From NCBI RefSeq assembly GCF_032362555.1, contig NC_083505.1, forward strand, positions 1,913,501-1,977,500: a stretch of 64,000 bases of DNA, given 5' to 3'. Both the position numbers and the translations under genes were made by a program. A model generated the notes under the pieces. The model was given only the letters and a program-made list of their open reading frames with translations, did not search any database and was not told where the DNA came from. Source of the stretch: Amyelois transitella. Taxonomy: Eukaryota > Arthropoda > Insecta > Lepidoptera > Pyralidae. Below are positions 9,788 through 20,470 of the stretch, one piece after another. Each line of letters opens with the position of its first letter. Within the stretch, counting starts at the first letter, position 1.

Positions 9788-10498
9788 TCTATACTAATAT
9801 TATAAAGCTGAAGAGTTTGTTTTGTTTGTTTGTTTGTTTGTTTGTTTGTTTGTTTGTTTGTTTAAACGCGCTAATCTCAGAAACTACTGAACCGATTTAA
9901 ATAATTCTTTCACTGTTAGATAGTCTATTTATCGAGGAAGGCTATAGGCTACATTTTATCCCGGATTTCCTACGGGGAACGTCAACAATGCAGGTGAAAG
10001 TTGAATGAGTTGGCCATCTGCGAGCTTTCCACGCGAACGCTGCGCAAACCAACAAAGATATAGTAAAACAATGTGCTAAAGATGTGAAGTACTCATTTTT
10101 TGCCACAAAAAAGTCCGCGAGAGCATATATCTATCTCTTAAGGTTTACTTACAATAACCACTTTTATGTTCATTTTTTAAGATTATTTTTTCATTATAAA
10201 CATAAGTTATTTTGAAACCAATTTTCTTTAATTCAGTATTAATCCTTATCCAAATAAATATGTTTATTACTTTCGGCTTTTCATGTAGACTAAAATTGCC
10301 ATTTACAGTATATAAATCAGACGAATAGGTTTTGAGATATAATCGTTATAAGCAATTTGCAGCGAAACATTTAATACGGCGAACCAGCGTTCTTTCTAAT
10401 ACGCGTGACCGCCTGACCGCCTGAGGAGGATGTTTGCAAAAATAAATATGATGCCCAAAATAACTATTCCACGCGGACGAAGTCGCGGGCACAGCTAG
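9788..10498 (+). mobile_element. Hel-B Helitron-like element, long form (711 bp)
   Basis: Starts TCTATACTAATATTATAAAG, ends GGGCACAGCTAG, and sits between A (9787) and T (10499). A short bulged hairpin CGCGGAC-GAA-GTCGCG lies 11 nt before the CTAG end, as in Helitrons. It has a TTTG microsatellite (about 9815-9860) and no Rep/helicase gene, so it is non-autonomous. Longer than the ~260 bp relatives, so it carries extra internal sequence. Confidence 0.75.
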
Positions 10499-10511
10499 TA
10501 TATATACATAA

Positions 10512-10900
10512 CTAGAGGACGCCCGGGAATTTGTCCGCGTGGAATCAATACCGCGGGAACTCCGGGATAAAAAGTAGCCTATATGTTATTCTGGGTCTTC
10601 AGCTACCTACATACCAAATTTCATCGTAATCGGTTCAGTAGTTTTTGCGTGAAAGAGTAACAAACATCCATACCGACATACTCTCAAACTGTCGTATTTA
10701 TAACTAGAGGCCGCCCGCGACTTCGTCCGCATGGAAACCCTATCAATCCCGCGGGAACTCTGGGATAAAAAGTAGCCTATGTGTTATTCTGGGTCTTCAG
10801 CTACCTACATACCAAATTTCATGGTAATCGGTTCAGTAGTTTTTGCGTGAAAGAGTAACAAACATCCATACAAACTTTCGCCTTTATAATAGTAGTAGGA
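10512..10900 (-). mobile_element. Two tandem Hel-A elements
   Basis: CTAG ends at 10512-10515 and 10704-10707; only the second keeps its TC end (10899-10900), followed by T. Both carry TACCAAATTTCAT and GTGAAAGAGTAACAAACATC. The first is cut at its 5' side exactly where the second starts. Confidence 0.75.
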
Positions 10901-11214
10901 TAGGATAGTAGGATAATAGTAGGACTATGCGCTACCAACGGAATAATTTTGACAATCAAGTCCTTATAAATATTTGAATAAACTTAATTAGTGTTGTTCA
11001 TAGTCCGACATCGTATCAGATCAAAACAATCGATGGACCGCGAGATGGGAAACCTGTTTATTTATTTTTAATCTCGAAGATTATTGAAATGTGGTGGTCG
11101 CGATATTTTTATCCGTCTTGTATGATATTACATCACTCGTTCCTTAGTCTTTCTCTGAACTACGAGACAGCATGGAAGTTACTATGTTATTCAGTAATTC
11201 TTTTATTCATTCAC

Positions 11215-11425
11215 GTCTATATCCCTTGCCGGGTAGACAGAGCCAGCAGCCCTGAAAGATTGCTTGGCCACGTTCAGCTATTTGGCTTAATGATAGAATT
11301 GAGAATCAAATAGTGACAGATTGCTAGACCATCGCCTAACGAAGAATCCCAAGTTTATAAGCTTATCCATTAGTCGCATTTTACGATCCTATTCTTTTTT
11401 TTAATGTGCGGTTACCGCACGGCAC
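11215..11425 (-). repeat. SINE-1 copy
   Basis: Runs from CACGTCTATATCCCTTGCCG to GGTTACCGCACGGCAC; a short loss removes the CCATGGGAAAGAG segment. Confidence 0.85.
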
Positions 11426-11502
11426 TCTTAAAATATATTTATCTAACAAGTATCCTTAAATTTAAATCTACACCTTTGAGCCTTTCTTATCCCTTCTTCT
11501 TC

Positions 11503-11725
11503 TTCCTGGCTTTAGTCCAAGTTACATCCTCACCTATCTGATGTGGAGCCCGGGGTGCGCCTTTGATTTGACCATACTTCTGGATTGAGAGGGTCCGGTT
11601 TTTACACGAAGCGACTCCATCTGACCTCCGCAACCATTGTGATTGGATCCACTCGCCTGCATTTGCAGGATTCTTCACGACCTCACTTAGGTCTTTCCTA
11701 CCATCAAGACCGTAAGCCGTTCATC
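11503..11725 (-). repeat. SINE-3 body fragment
   Basis: Contains CCTGGCTTTAGTCC, GGAGCCCGGGG, TTTTTACACGAAGCGACTCC and TGACCTCCGCAACC; no tRNA-like head. Confidence 0.65.
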
Positions 11726-11884
11726 TCATAAACGAGACGAGGAAGACCATCACCTGGAATTTGTAATCTGTGTACAGTACACGTCAGCCATTACCAGTTT
11801 CCTAAACAACATGCACGGAGAGTTCAACGTACCACATAGCTGGAGCGTGGCGCAAGGGCATAAGCGATAGCGGAACTTCGTTTG

Positions 11885-12018
11885 TTTGTTTGTTTGTAAT
11901 ATCTTTATTGCATAGAAATTTACACAGTAACAAGAAAATTGTACATAGTTATAAAAGAAACAAATCACTTGCAATGGCGGACTTATCCCATTAAGGGATC
12001 TCTTCCAGTCAACCGGCA
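11885..12018 (-). repeat. LINE-E 3' end
   Basis: On the minus strand: GCCGGTTGACTGGAAGAGATC, GATAAGTCCGCCATTGC, AATAAAGATATTAC, then a CAAA repeat. This is a LINE 3' UTR with a short tandem-repeat tail; it matches 50155-50285. Confidence 0.7.
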
Positions 12019-12125
12019 AACAATAAAGGAACTAGATAATTCAGTACAAAGTAGTAATAATACCTATCCAACTTAGATTTGAACTTTGTTTGGTCAGATT
12101 TACAAACATAAACATTTTACCCCTT

Positions 12126-12193
12126 ATTGCGATAATCAAAGGGGATAACATGGCACTCGCGATGCTGTTTTTATCGCGCGATAAACTATATCG
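12126..12193. promoter_or_regulatory. GATA-motif cluster with palindrome
   Basis: Five GATA/TATC cores in under 70 bp (CGATAATC, GGATAAC, TTATCG, CGATAA, ATATCG), two of them in the perfect palindrome TTTATCGCGCGATAAA (12170-12185). Not in a recognised repeat. Possible GATA-factor enhancer; motif evidence only. Confidence 0.3.
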
Positions 12194-12274
12194 CTGTCCC
12201 GCTTCACATCATAATAAAAAGCGTTAGTGTAAGTTTATCACGTCTTCTTATTCTTTAAGGCGTAAGAAGAGCCG

Positions 12275-12540
12275 TTTGCCGTGTGGTTTCCAGCACCAAT
12301 CGAAAAAAGAATAGGACCACTTCATCTCTTTCTCATGGATGTCGTAAAAGGCGACTAAGGAATGGGCTTATAAACTTGGGATTCTTGTTTTAGGCGATGG
12401 GCTAGCAACGTAGCAGTCTTTCCACGACTGCTGGACCTGTCTACCCCGCAAGGGTTATAGACGTGACTTTATGTATGTATGTACACTCTTAAGTGGTCCT
12501 GTTCGTTTTCTTATTAGTTCCGGATACCATACGGAACAAT
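12275..12540 (+). repeat. SINE-1 copy plus inverted 5' scrap
   Basis: 12275-12484 is a + copy lacking part of the middle, ending ATGTATGTATGTA. 12490-12537 is a minus-strand scrap (AGTGGTCCTGTTCGTTTTC...). Confidence 0.8.
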
Positions 12541-13597
12541 TCAAATATTCAAGAGCGTACGAGTACTTGTAATAAAGTATTTAAGTTCTGTAAAAAAAAA
12601 ATTTTCAACATCATTTTGTATCACCTATACATCAGTGTACTTGTAATTTTAAACGTCAGTTCTGTGCAAACACTTTCTTGTCCGCTTCAGCTTATAGCTT
12701 CCACCACTAGCAGTCACTCACGCGCCGCGTGGCTGCCGCTTTCACGACGTGGCCCTCACACACACACTCACAGAGGAATGCCCACTAATAATAAACCTTA
12801 TTATAAGAGCCCTAAGAGCGAAACCTTGAGTTTATATTTAGACATGTGTGTCTTTATGTTACGGAGATTTAGTATAAAGCACATTATTTATAGTTGTTAT
12901 TATTTATAGTTTGTTTTCGTTACATACTATGTTACTATGATTTCCTCATAATTCGTAATTTTGTACTGTTTACTTTGCATTTAAGTATTTATTCTTATAA
13001 GACTGTAAACGTGCGTGTCTGAAATTTTTAAAGTTTTTAAATAAACATATTTACATATTTTTTTTTATTTATAAACAGTTATTGGTATTTTGAGTATAAG
13101 AAGAGATTTGAGTCCTGCATGACATCTCAAATAAATTCTGATTTATGATGTGGTAATTTCCAAATATGGTAATATTTAATTTAACAAAAAAAGAACCATT
13201 TTCCTTCTCCCAGATATCTCTTTGACCCGGCTCTAAAGTCTGCGATCTGTATGCAAAGCAAAATATTATTGTTTTGCGATTCCGCAGCAGACGTGGGTTT
13301 AAATTCCAAGAACTTAAAATAAACATTCTACTTTGTGTCATTATTATGTATAGTTATAATCGATTAAATATATATATTGTTGTGTAGATTAGGTACATAT
13401 TACAACTGGCGCCTATTACTATGAAAATATAAAAAAAAAAACAATAATTTTAATAACATTCTAGTTCTAGTAAGAATAATTTTGCAAAATCTAATTCTGC
13501 CCATTTTATAAAAAAAAAAATAATGAAGAAAAATAAGTATTTGGTAATTCCTATACATGAGGATTCGAACGGGCATGTTACTTCACTTTATTGTCGA
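12541..13597. other. Unannotated intergenic stretch
   Basis: Mostly AT-rich. About 12715-12780 is a short GC-rich patch (CGCGCCGCGTGGCTGCCGC) with a CA run. An open frame at 13069-13341 (-) has no recognisable domain and is not called. Confidence 0.4.
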
Positions 13598-13804
13598 CTA
13601 GAGGTCGCCCGCGACTTCGTCCGCATGGAAACCCTATCAATCCCGCGGGAACTCTGGGATAAAAAGTAGCCTATGTGTTATTCTGGGTCTTCAGCTACCT
13701 ACATACCAAATTTCATGGTAATCGGTTCAGTAGTTTTTGCGTGAAAGAGTAACAAACATCCATACATCCATACAAACTTTCGCCTTTACTTAATAGTAGT
13801 AGGA
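13598..13804 (-). mobile_element. Hel-A Helitron-like element
   Basis: CTAG at 13598-13601 after A, GGA at the other end before T (13805). Nearly identical to 10704-10900 and 62889-63092, so probably recently active. Confidence 0.75.
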
Positions 13805-14089
13805 TTTGTTTTGTAATTAAAACAATGTGGCACCATTTCCGTTGAATAGGTATATCTTATCACAATCGCAAGCGTTAAGAGCAACTGTGATATCAACCTG
13901 ATTACAATACGATGCATGATAATTATATGCGATTATTTTGTCCCATTTATCAAGACCTCAGTTTCAACCTTCATCACTATATTTCGCAGTTTCAGTTTTC
14001 CACGTCACGTCGTCGTGTCATTTGATCTGTGACGGCGAGGTCATCGACACGTCTGTCAAAATAGTCAAGTTAGATGCAACGGGTGTTAA

Positions 14090-14350
14090 GCGCTGGTTGC
14101 AGCGGCGAGCGGCGAGGCGACCTTGCGTGCCCGAGCCCTCGCGCGGCCGCCGACGTCACGCGGGGGCGCGCCGGTGACGTCACGCGCCGACCTCGCCGTC
14201 ACTCGCTGTGCACGTGAACACCACGCGCCGGCACGCGCTGGCTGCGTGATCACTGCCCCGTCATTGGCCGCCGCAGCCGCGCCGACCGCTCCCATTGGCC
14301 GCCCCCCGCCCGCGCCCCGCACCGGCACATGCTTCGTGCCGCGGCGACTC
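14090..14350 (+). promoter_or_regulatory. GC-rich promoter region of the KLF gene
   Basis: Long GC/CpG-rich block just upstream of the KLF start codon. It contains CGACGTCA (14151-14158, near-CRE), TGACGTCA (14175-14182, perfect CRE), the E-box pair at 14211-14227, and inverted CCAAT boxes ATTGG at 14263-14267 and 14294-14298. No strong TATA box; the transcription start is not resolved. Confidence 0.65.
14211..14227 (+). promoter_or_regulatory. Carbohydrate-response-element-like E-box pair
   Basis: CACGTG-AACAC-CACGCG: two E-box-like halves separated by exactly 5 bp, one base off the ChoRE consensus bound by Mondo/ChREBP-Mlx. In Drosophila, cabut is a known sugar-induced target of Mondo-Mlx, so location and spacing fit. 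Binding is inferred. Confidence 0.5.
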
Positions 14351-14484
14351 GCAGAGCGGTTTATTCGTCTGTCGACCGCTTACCGAACCACACGGCTCCA
14401 AAGAGCTTAAGCGCGCGGCGAAAACTCAAGTTTTGTGAATTAAAAGAAAGTTTTTTTCCATTGAATGTTATTGAACTGATCAAA

Positions 14485-15705
14485 ATGTCTACTATACTTG
14501 AAGTTTGTGGACCTCTCTCACCACCATCGACGCCTCCGTTGTTTGAACACAAAGTGAGTGTCTCAGTCAGTTCCGGATAGTTTCTAGTTAAAACTTTAGA
14601 ATTTGAAATTAAATTAAAAATATTTCAGCAATATCTATTTAAATAAAAATTAAAAGAAAAATAACAACGCCATTTATGCAATTGAAAGTTTGGTAAGAGA
14701 GCGCGGCGCGATCACGCATAGCGCGCGTGCTCCGCGAAGTTAGCGGCCGTTCACTTATGTGCATCCGTCTTTGTCCCACAGGTCGAGTTACCTCTGAAGA
14801 AGGCTGCAATGAAGCGAGCCAGGGAGTCGCCACCCCCGAGTAGTGGCTTAGTCACTCCCCAGCCTTCAGACTCGGAGGGCGAGGACGAGTTCAGCAAACG
14901 CTCCCGGTGCGAACTGGAGCGACTGCTGCTCACCACGCCACCGCCGGAGCCTTGCCGGCCCTCCGTCATCATGCGGGCGAACAAGGACGGCACCTGCAGC
15001 CCCGTCCAGGCAGCGCCGCCCAAAGACATGAACATTTTGAAAACTCTGAAATTCAAAATGAATCGCGGCCATAGTTATTCACAAGTGAAATATATCGCGA
15101 CCCAAAATCAAAGTGTTCCCATTTCTGAACCCGTCACCCCCATGAAAACTGAGGAAGCGCGGGTTCCCTCCCCGCACTCCGAAAGTCAACCCAAGCCGGC
15201 GAAAGAGGAGCAACGCGTACCGCAGGTGAGCCCTGTGTCTGCGGCCCCCGGCTGGGTGCCTTTGGCTCCGAGGCCCGCTCCCTCCATCATCGTCCCCGGG
15301 GCGTTACTTCCGACCACAGCTCTGTGGTTAGTGGCGCCAGCACCCGCCGCAAGAAGACGTCTTTACGAGTGTTCACATCCTGGTTGCGGCAAAAATTACT
15401 TCAAATCTTCCCACTTGAAAGCTCATGCCCGCACGCATACTGGCGAGCGGCCCTTCAGATGCGCGTGGCCGGGCTGCGAGCGCAGGTTCTCGAGGTCCGA
15501 TGAGCTCTCGAGACACAAGCGCACGCACACAGGCGAGAAGAAATTCGGTTGCCGCGTTTGCAATCGCCGTTTCATGCGCTCCGACCACCTCGCTAAGCAC
15601 GTTAAGAGACACGCCAAAGAAAGGGCTCCTCCGGCCCCAGTTCTCCGCCTGCTGCCGTCGCCGCCCATGACCGTGCCGGTGCAACCCGTTGGGCCGGCAC
15701 AGTGA
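14485..15705 (+). CDS. cbt: KLF10/11-type (cabut) zinc-finger transcription factor
   Basis: Coding exons 14485-14553 and 14782-15705 join in phase 0 across a 228-bp intron with GT (14554) and AG (14781) ends, giving 330 residues. The N-terminus is [15 protein letters not shown]; the middle is proline/serine-rich with [11 protein letters not shown] near residues 86-95. Three C-terminal C2H2 fingers follow: C220/C225/H238/H242, C250/C255/H268/H272 and C280/C283/H296/H300, with linkers HTGERPF and HTGEKKF. Finger residues SSHLKAH, SDELSRH and SDHLAKH, with [17 protein letters not shown], are hallmarks of KLF10/11. Such proteins bind GC/CACCC boxes in the nucleus, usually as repressors; in flies cabut links sugar sensing, circadian output and growth signalling. 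The ATG at 14485 has A at -3 and starts the family-like sequence; an in-frame ATG at 14329 would add 52 residues. KLF class near certain, cabut orthology likely. Confidence 0.92.
14554..14781 (+). other. KLF intron
   Basis: Donor AAA|GTGAGT, acceptor TTGTCCCACAG|GTC; phase 0. Needed to link MSTILEVC...FEHK to [17 protein letters not shown]-rich first part, GC-rich near 14700-14750. Confidence 0.85.
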
Positions 15706-15860
15706 GCCGCTCAACACCCCGACTGTGATTCAGATCTCAAGATCGTTACCTAGTTATAGTTTTACTCATCTTTAAGACTGTCCTATCGACTACTCATGTA
15801 GTTCTAGATGTAAGCAATATGTTATTAGCGCTGCTAAGCTTCCAGATTAAATTAAACGTT
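15706..15860 (+). terminator. KLF 3' UTR and possible polyA signal
   Basis: After TGA (15703-15705) there is a short UTR. ATTAAA at 15851-15856 is the first plausible polyadenylation hexamer. No canonical AATAAA nearby. Confidence 0.4.
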
Positions 15861-17820
15861 AATGTTTTCTACTATTTCTTGGTTTGAATTTCACAACACG
15901 GCCTTTGAGCACTATCACTTTGTGAACAAACGTACACAATGAACTGGCACATCACTGTATCCAAAAGTCCATTGGATTGTTGAGTTGTTAGTTGAGGTAG
16001 TTGTGGTCGTGAGGGCGTTGAAATCGACCACAGACCCCGGCTGTGATGGCCGGCAGGCGACTGGCGAGGAGGCGAGGCTCGCCGCGCCGCCGCGCCCCGA
16101 TGCTGATAACAGTCACCGTTAGCTTAACTACTTATCACCAGTCTTGATATCGCACGACAATACGACTATTTAGATTGCATTAAATAAGATAGCAATTACA
16201 ACACCTGATTCCAAATGCAAATATTTAGCAACTCTACATGAAGTCAAGAAAAGTCTGACATCTAGAACCTGAAACGCTTAATAGAGCAAAAAAAGACTTA
16301 TTCTTCCATATTCATAATACAGAAAATAACAATGAAGGTATACTGAAAAAAAATTACGAATTGACCGATGCACTTAAAATGAATAGCAAGACACGAGGCG
16401 TTTTAATTAAAGATCATCCTTATACCAATTCATGCTCATGAGGAACTTTACCTCAAGGTCTTACAATGAAGAATTTATCTGTTGTTGTGGCAGATATTCA
16501 TATTATTATTCAAGAGTACGAAGTAACTTAAGCTCAAAATAAGCATTACAAATAAAATGCCTACTCCTAACTTAAAACGCAAGATTCCTATTGATTGTTT
16601 ATTCATTACGAGGTCAAATGTCCTGACCCCGAAAATGTCACCAAAGCAAATCTAATTAAACACCTCAAAAAGCTTTGCAAAGGTAGTTTATTAAAAAAAA
16701 TTAAACTCAATTGGATATATCACTGACTTAAACGAGAGAGTTAAACTGATATTTTATATCGTGAAAAAGTTGAACAACAATTTCATCATCAGTTGCCAAC
16801 GCAGTATTATTATCAAGACTTTAAACTAAATTTCAGCCTGCTATTAGTTTAACGACTACAGCATCAAAAGTTCAAGACTTTTCGAATACAGTGTTTGATT
16901 ATAACACCCGGATTTCAAGTTCATGTATGCAATTATCTAGTAAAAAAAATACTCAACACAACTCACAAAACTTTCCAAACTTATAAGTAATAATTTAATT
17001 ATCATTTCTTAAATTACAGATGTTTTTTTTTTTGCAAAAATCTAAACGTCATCACAAATTGCATCTAGATAAGCTAACGCAACTAAAACGTCAATAAAAT
17101 TAATCAACAACAATGTGAATAATACAAACAATATTCACACGTATAGATAATCAAATTACGAACCGGATACGAAGGATCAAATAACACGAGTTGCGTAAGA
17201 CGTAACGCCCAAAAGTCCTGCGGGTGACGTCACACGGCACGGCGCTACTGCGTGGCGGGCACGCCCGCGCGCCGTGACAGCGCCGTGCCGTACCGATAAC
17301 GTGACGTGATCGGCAGGTGTAATGGAGACGAACGAGAAAGTCGAAAGATTCGCGTGATTCAATAGTTTTCTGTGAAGGTCGTCGATTATGGCGAAATTAC
17401 ATACACAAGTCTACCTGAAAGAAAATTAAGTGAAATTTTTCAAAGGGCGGACGATGCGTGTGTTAATTCAAATCGTAAGATGAAAGAGAATGTGAGAGTT
17501 ATATCAATAAAAGAACTCTAATAATGGTCTAGTTCACGGTCTTCTCAATAAAAAAAAAACAGTTGCTCATAAAACAATTGTTGCCAAAAAAAGAAACCAA
17601 ATAATATAAGCCTTTCCTTGATTGACTTCTACAGTAACTTACGCAGCTTCTTTAGCATCCGCTTCAATATCCTGAAATTGAGATTCGGATGTACGGTGGC
17701 CCATATGAAATGGCATTAGCCTCGCGAAAGAGGTTAAGTGACTCTCATCCACCTCTTATCCGATATCTATGCCCTAAAGAAACTAACCCAGGTAAAATGA
17801 AATAAAAAAATTATAGTTCC
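15861..17820. other. KLF downstream flank, unique sequence
   Basis: Largely free of the repeat families. 16020-16105 is GC-rich, followed by three GATA cores (16107-16155). A second GC-rich island lies at 17210-17320 with TGACGTCA at 17225-17232. A good place to look for KLF enhancers; no exon seen. Confidence 0.45.
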
Positions 17821-17825
17821 TTTTT

Positions 17826-18145
17826 TTTCTTCCTTTTTTAGGCGATTTATAAGCAACCTGTCTCTATTTGAATCTCAATTCTAACATTAAGGCAAATAGT
17901 TGAACGTGGCCATTCAGTCTTTTCATGACTGTTGGCTCTGTCTACCCCGCATGGGATATAGACGTGACCATATGTATGTATTCCTCACGATATTATTGAA
18001 TGTTACCCGAAACCGACAAGCTTGCATGAAAAGAGTTATGAAAGTGGATGAAGCGAAAATAGGCAGGAATAGTGGCAAGTATAGAGATGTAGTCTCTGCC
18101 TACCCATCCTGTAAAGAGGCGTGGTTTTATGTATGTATGTTAGTT
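17826..18145 (+). repeat. Partial SINE-1 followed by LINE-L
   Basis: 17826-17988 is a SINE-1 3' half. 17996-18145 is a decayed LINE-L reading RNRQACMKRVMKVDEAK with an ATGTATGT tail. The two families sit head to tail, so their similar tails can be compared directly here. Confidence 0.75.
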
Positions 18146-18451
18146 AGTTAGTGTCCCGTAAACTATGAAACCCTTGACCCTTTTAAATAACCCCGTGTTT
18201 TCATAACATTATATAATCCTGTCAAGAGAAGATGGATAATTGTTGATATTTATATAATGACGTTGCGTCTGATGGTAGTCTCAAGGTAGATTAATTTTGG
18301 TATATTCCTTACGTGAAAGTCCAGTTCAATATATATCCCGGCAGAATTCCTCTTTGAATAAAGCCAATTCGTCCCTTTTTGCCTCTACATACAAAAAATA
18401 TAATCACGTCAACCCTTGCGGTGTAAAGATTCCAAGTTTAAAAGCCAATCC

Positions 18452-18702
18452 CTTACATACATACATACATATGGTCACGTCTATATCCCTTGCGGGGTAG
18501 ACAGAGCCAACAGTCATGAAAAGACTGAATGGTCACGTTCAGGTATTTCGGTCAATGATAGAATTGCTAGCCCATCGCCTAAAAAAGAATCCCAAGTTTG
18601 TAAGCCTATCCCTTAGTCGCCTTTTACGACATCCATGGGAAAGAGTGGGAGTGGTCCTATTTATTCCTTTTTTGTATTGGTTCCGGGAACCACACGGCAC
18701 AA
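18452..18702 (-). repeat. SINE-1 copy, full length
   Basis: ACATACATACATACATATGG start, GGTTCCGGGAACCACACGGCAC end; a short loss removes the GATTCAAATAGTGACAGG segment. Confidence 0.9.
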
Positions 18703-18974
18703 TATGTAATAATAATACTAATACAGATAAAAATTGGTACAATAGTCTCACTGTTTTAACATTAAAGTAACACGTCTCCTTTTTGCACTGTAGGTTAAAA
18801 ATAAAGATTGTGCGGTTAGCGCGGCAACTGTAACGGCCTCAGTACAGCGGTTTCAACAAAGTGATGATGTATTGTTCTCAAAAAAATATATGTATGTATG
18901 TACTGGTATCGACCAACGAATATATTTATATGTAGGTACGCCTTACAAATGAATTGCTATTGTTATTTGGGTCA

Positions 18975-19303
18975 TGTGGTTCCCGGGTGCCGTGTGGTTC
19001 CCGGCACCAATACAAAAAAGAATAGGACCACTCCATATTATACATACATACATATGATCACGACTATATCCCTAGCGGGGTACACAGAGCCACCAGTCTT
19101 GAAAAGACAGACAGGCCACGCTCAGCTGCTTGGCTTAGTGACAGAATTGAGATTCAAATAGTGACAGGTTGCTAGCCCATCGCCTAAAAGAGGAATCCCA
19201 AGTTTATAAGCCTATCCCTTAGTCGCCTTTTACGACATCCGTGGGAAAGAGATGGTGTGGTCCTATTCTTTTTTTGTAATGATGCCGGGAACCACACGGC
19301 ACA
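18975..19303. repeat. Inverted SINE-1 pair
   Basis: A 5' piece on + (18979-19037, with a partly doubled GTGGTTCCCGG start) meets a complete minus copy (19042-19303). The + piece breaks at ACCACTCC, where the minus copy's ACAT tail begins, so the second inserted into or recombined with the first. Confidence 0.85.
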
Positions 19304-19309
19304 CCACAC

Positions 19310-19560
19310 ATTTAAATATCATATCTTTCGTATTCACAACATTGATTGACGTCGAATGAACATTAAACTAAGTTTAGTGCCGCTTCCATATCGTCGAAGA
19401 TCATTTCACTTGCCACGATCCCTGCATACTTCTTTCTCTTCATCCACATTCATAATTCTCTTCATGCAACTCCGTTCGTTTAGGATTTGAATCCAGTCTT
19501 TTCGAATTGTTGGCTCGGCTCTGTCCAACCCGTAAGAGCCATATGGTCACGTGATTATAA
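19310..19560. repeat. Rep-D, LINE-L and SINE-1 scraps
   Basis: 19310-19395 Rep-D (-) with ATTGACGTCGAATG. 19403-19472 LINE-L (-) with CACTTGCCACGATCCCTGC. 19485-19560 SINE-1 tail (+) with TTGGCTCGGCTCTGTCC. No gene. Confidence 0.6.
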
Positions 19561-19564
19561 TATG

Positions 19565-19865
19565 TACGTCTGAATCTGGTATGATATATGATATATATAT
19601 ATATATCATGAGTAATGTTAACCTCATTTGCACTTTAGTGCTATTTTATTTAATAACGTTGTGAAATATCGCAGATCATCAGCTGTTTTGACGTCAATTT
19701 TCTTAATAATCGATCGCTTTGATTACAATTTGGTAATTACTGGCTGTTATAACAGACGCCTTTAAAAAAGGGAAGTTCTCAATTTAATATTACATTTTTA
19801 TCGGTGTCTTACCGTTTGATAAATTTAATTTGATAAAATTATTTGAACTGTTACCCAAATCATCA
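19565..19865. other. Unique AT-rich stretch with CRE
   Basis: Holds an AT-dinucleotide run near 19590 and TTGACGTCAA (CRE core 19689-19696) next to CGATCG. Nothing else is recognised. Confidence 0.35.
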
Positions 19866-19867
19866 TC

Positions 19868-20470
19868 ATAAAGCCAAGCAGCTGAACGTGGCCTGTCAGT
19901 CTCTTTAGGACTGCTGGCTCTGCCTACCCCGCAAGGGATATAGACGTGACTATATGTATGTTACCCAAATTATATTTTTATTTTTTATCCATATTAAAAG
20001 ACAAAGACAAGGAGAGTGTGGAGGGAAAGGTCGGGGTGGGAAGACCTAGACGAACATATCTTGATCAAATTAAGGACGTCCTGGTGAAGGGTCAGGTCAA
20101 AAGTGCCCGAAACCGCCGAGCTTGCATGAAGAGAGTTATGAATGTGGATGAAGCAAAGGAAGTATGCAGGGATCGTGGCAAGTGGAAAGAGGTAGTCTCT
20201 GCCTACCCCTCCGGGAAAGAGGCGTGAGTTTATGTATGTATGTATGTATGTTAAAAATGTAATTTCCGGTACTTCAGAATAGTACCACTCCATATCTTTC
20301 CCAAAGACGTCGTAAAAGGCGACTAAGGGCAAGGTTAATAAAATTAGGATTCTTCTTGTAGGCGATGAGCTAGCAACCCGTCACTTGAATCTCATTTCCA
20401 TCTTAAGCCGTACAGTTGAACAGTTATGACTCTGTTTACCCCGCAAGGGGTATACAGTGCAGACAAACGC
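19868..20470 (+). repeat. SINE-1 tail, LINE-L, SINE-1 in series
   Basis: 19868-19965 SINE-1 3' end. 20000-20262 LINE-L, the best-preserved copy: an open frame with GVGRPRRTYLDQIKDVLVKG, RNRRACMKRVMNVDEAKEVC and KWKEVVSAYPSGKEA, then TGA (20225-20227) and an ATGT tail. 20263-20470 is a decayed SINE-1. Confidence 0.8.

Noticed and set aside
14086-14328. Overlapping long frames in the KLF promoter (14086-14328 -, 14123-14410 +)
   Set aside because: High GC lowers stop frequency; composition is Arg/Ala-rich with no domain, and regulatory motifs explain the region better.
14866-15717. Antisense and alternative frames over the KLF coding exon
   Set aside because: Shadows of the zinc-finger gene; no independent homology.
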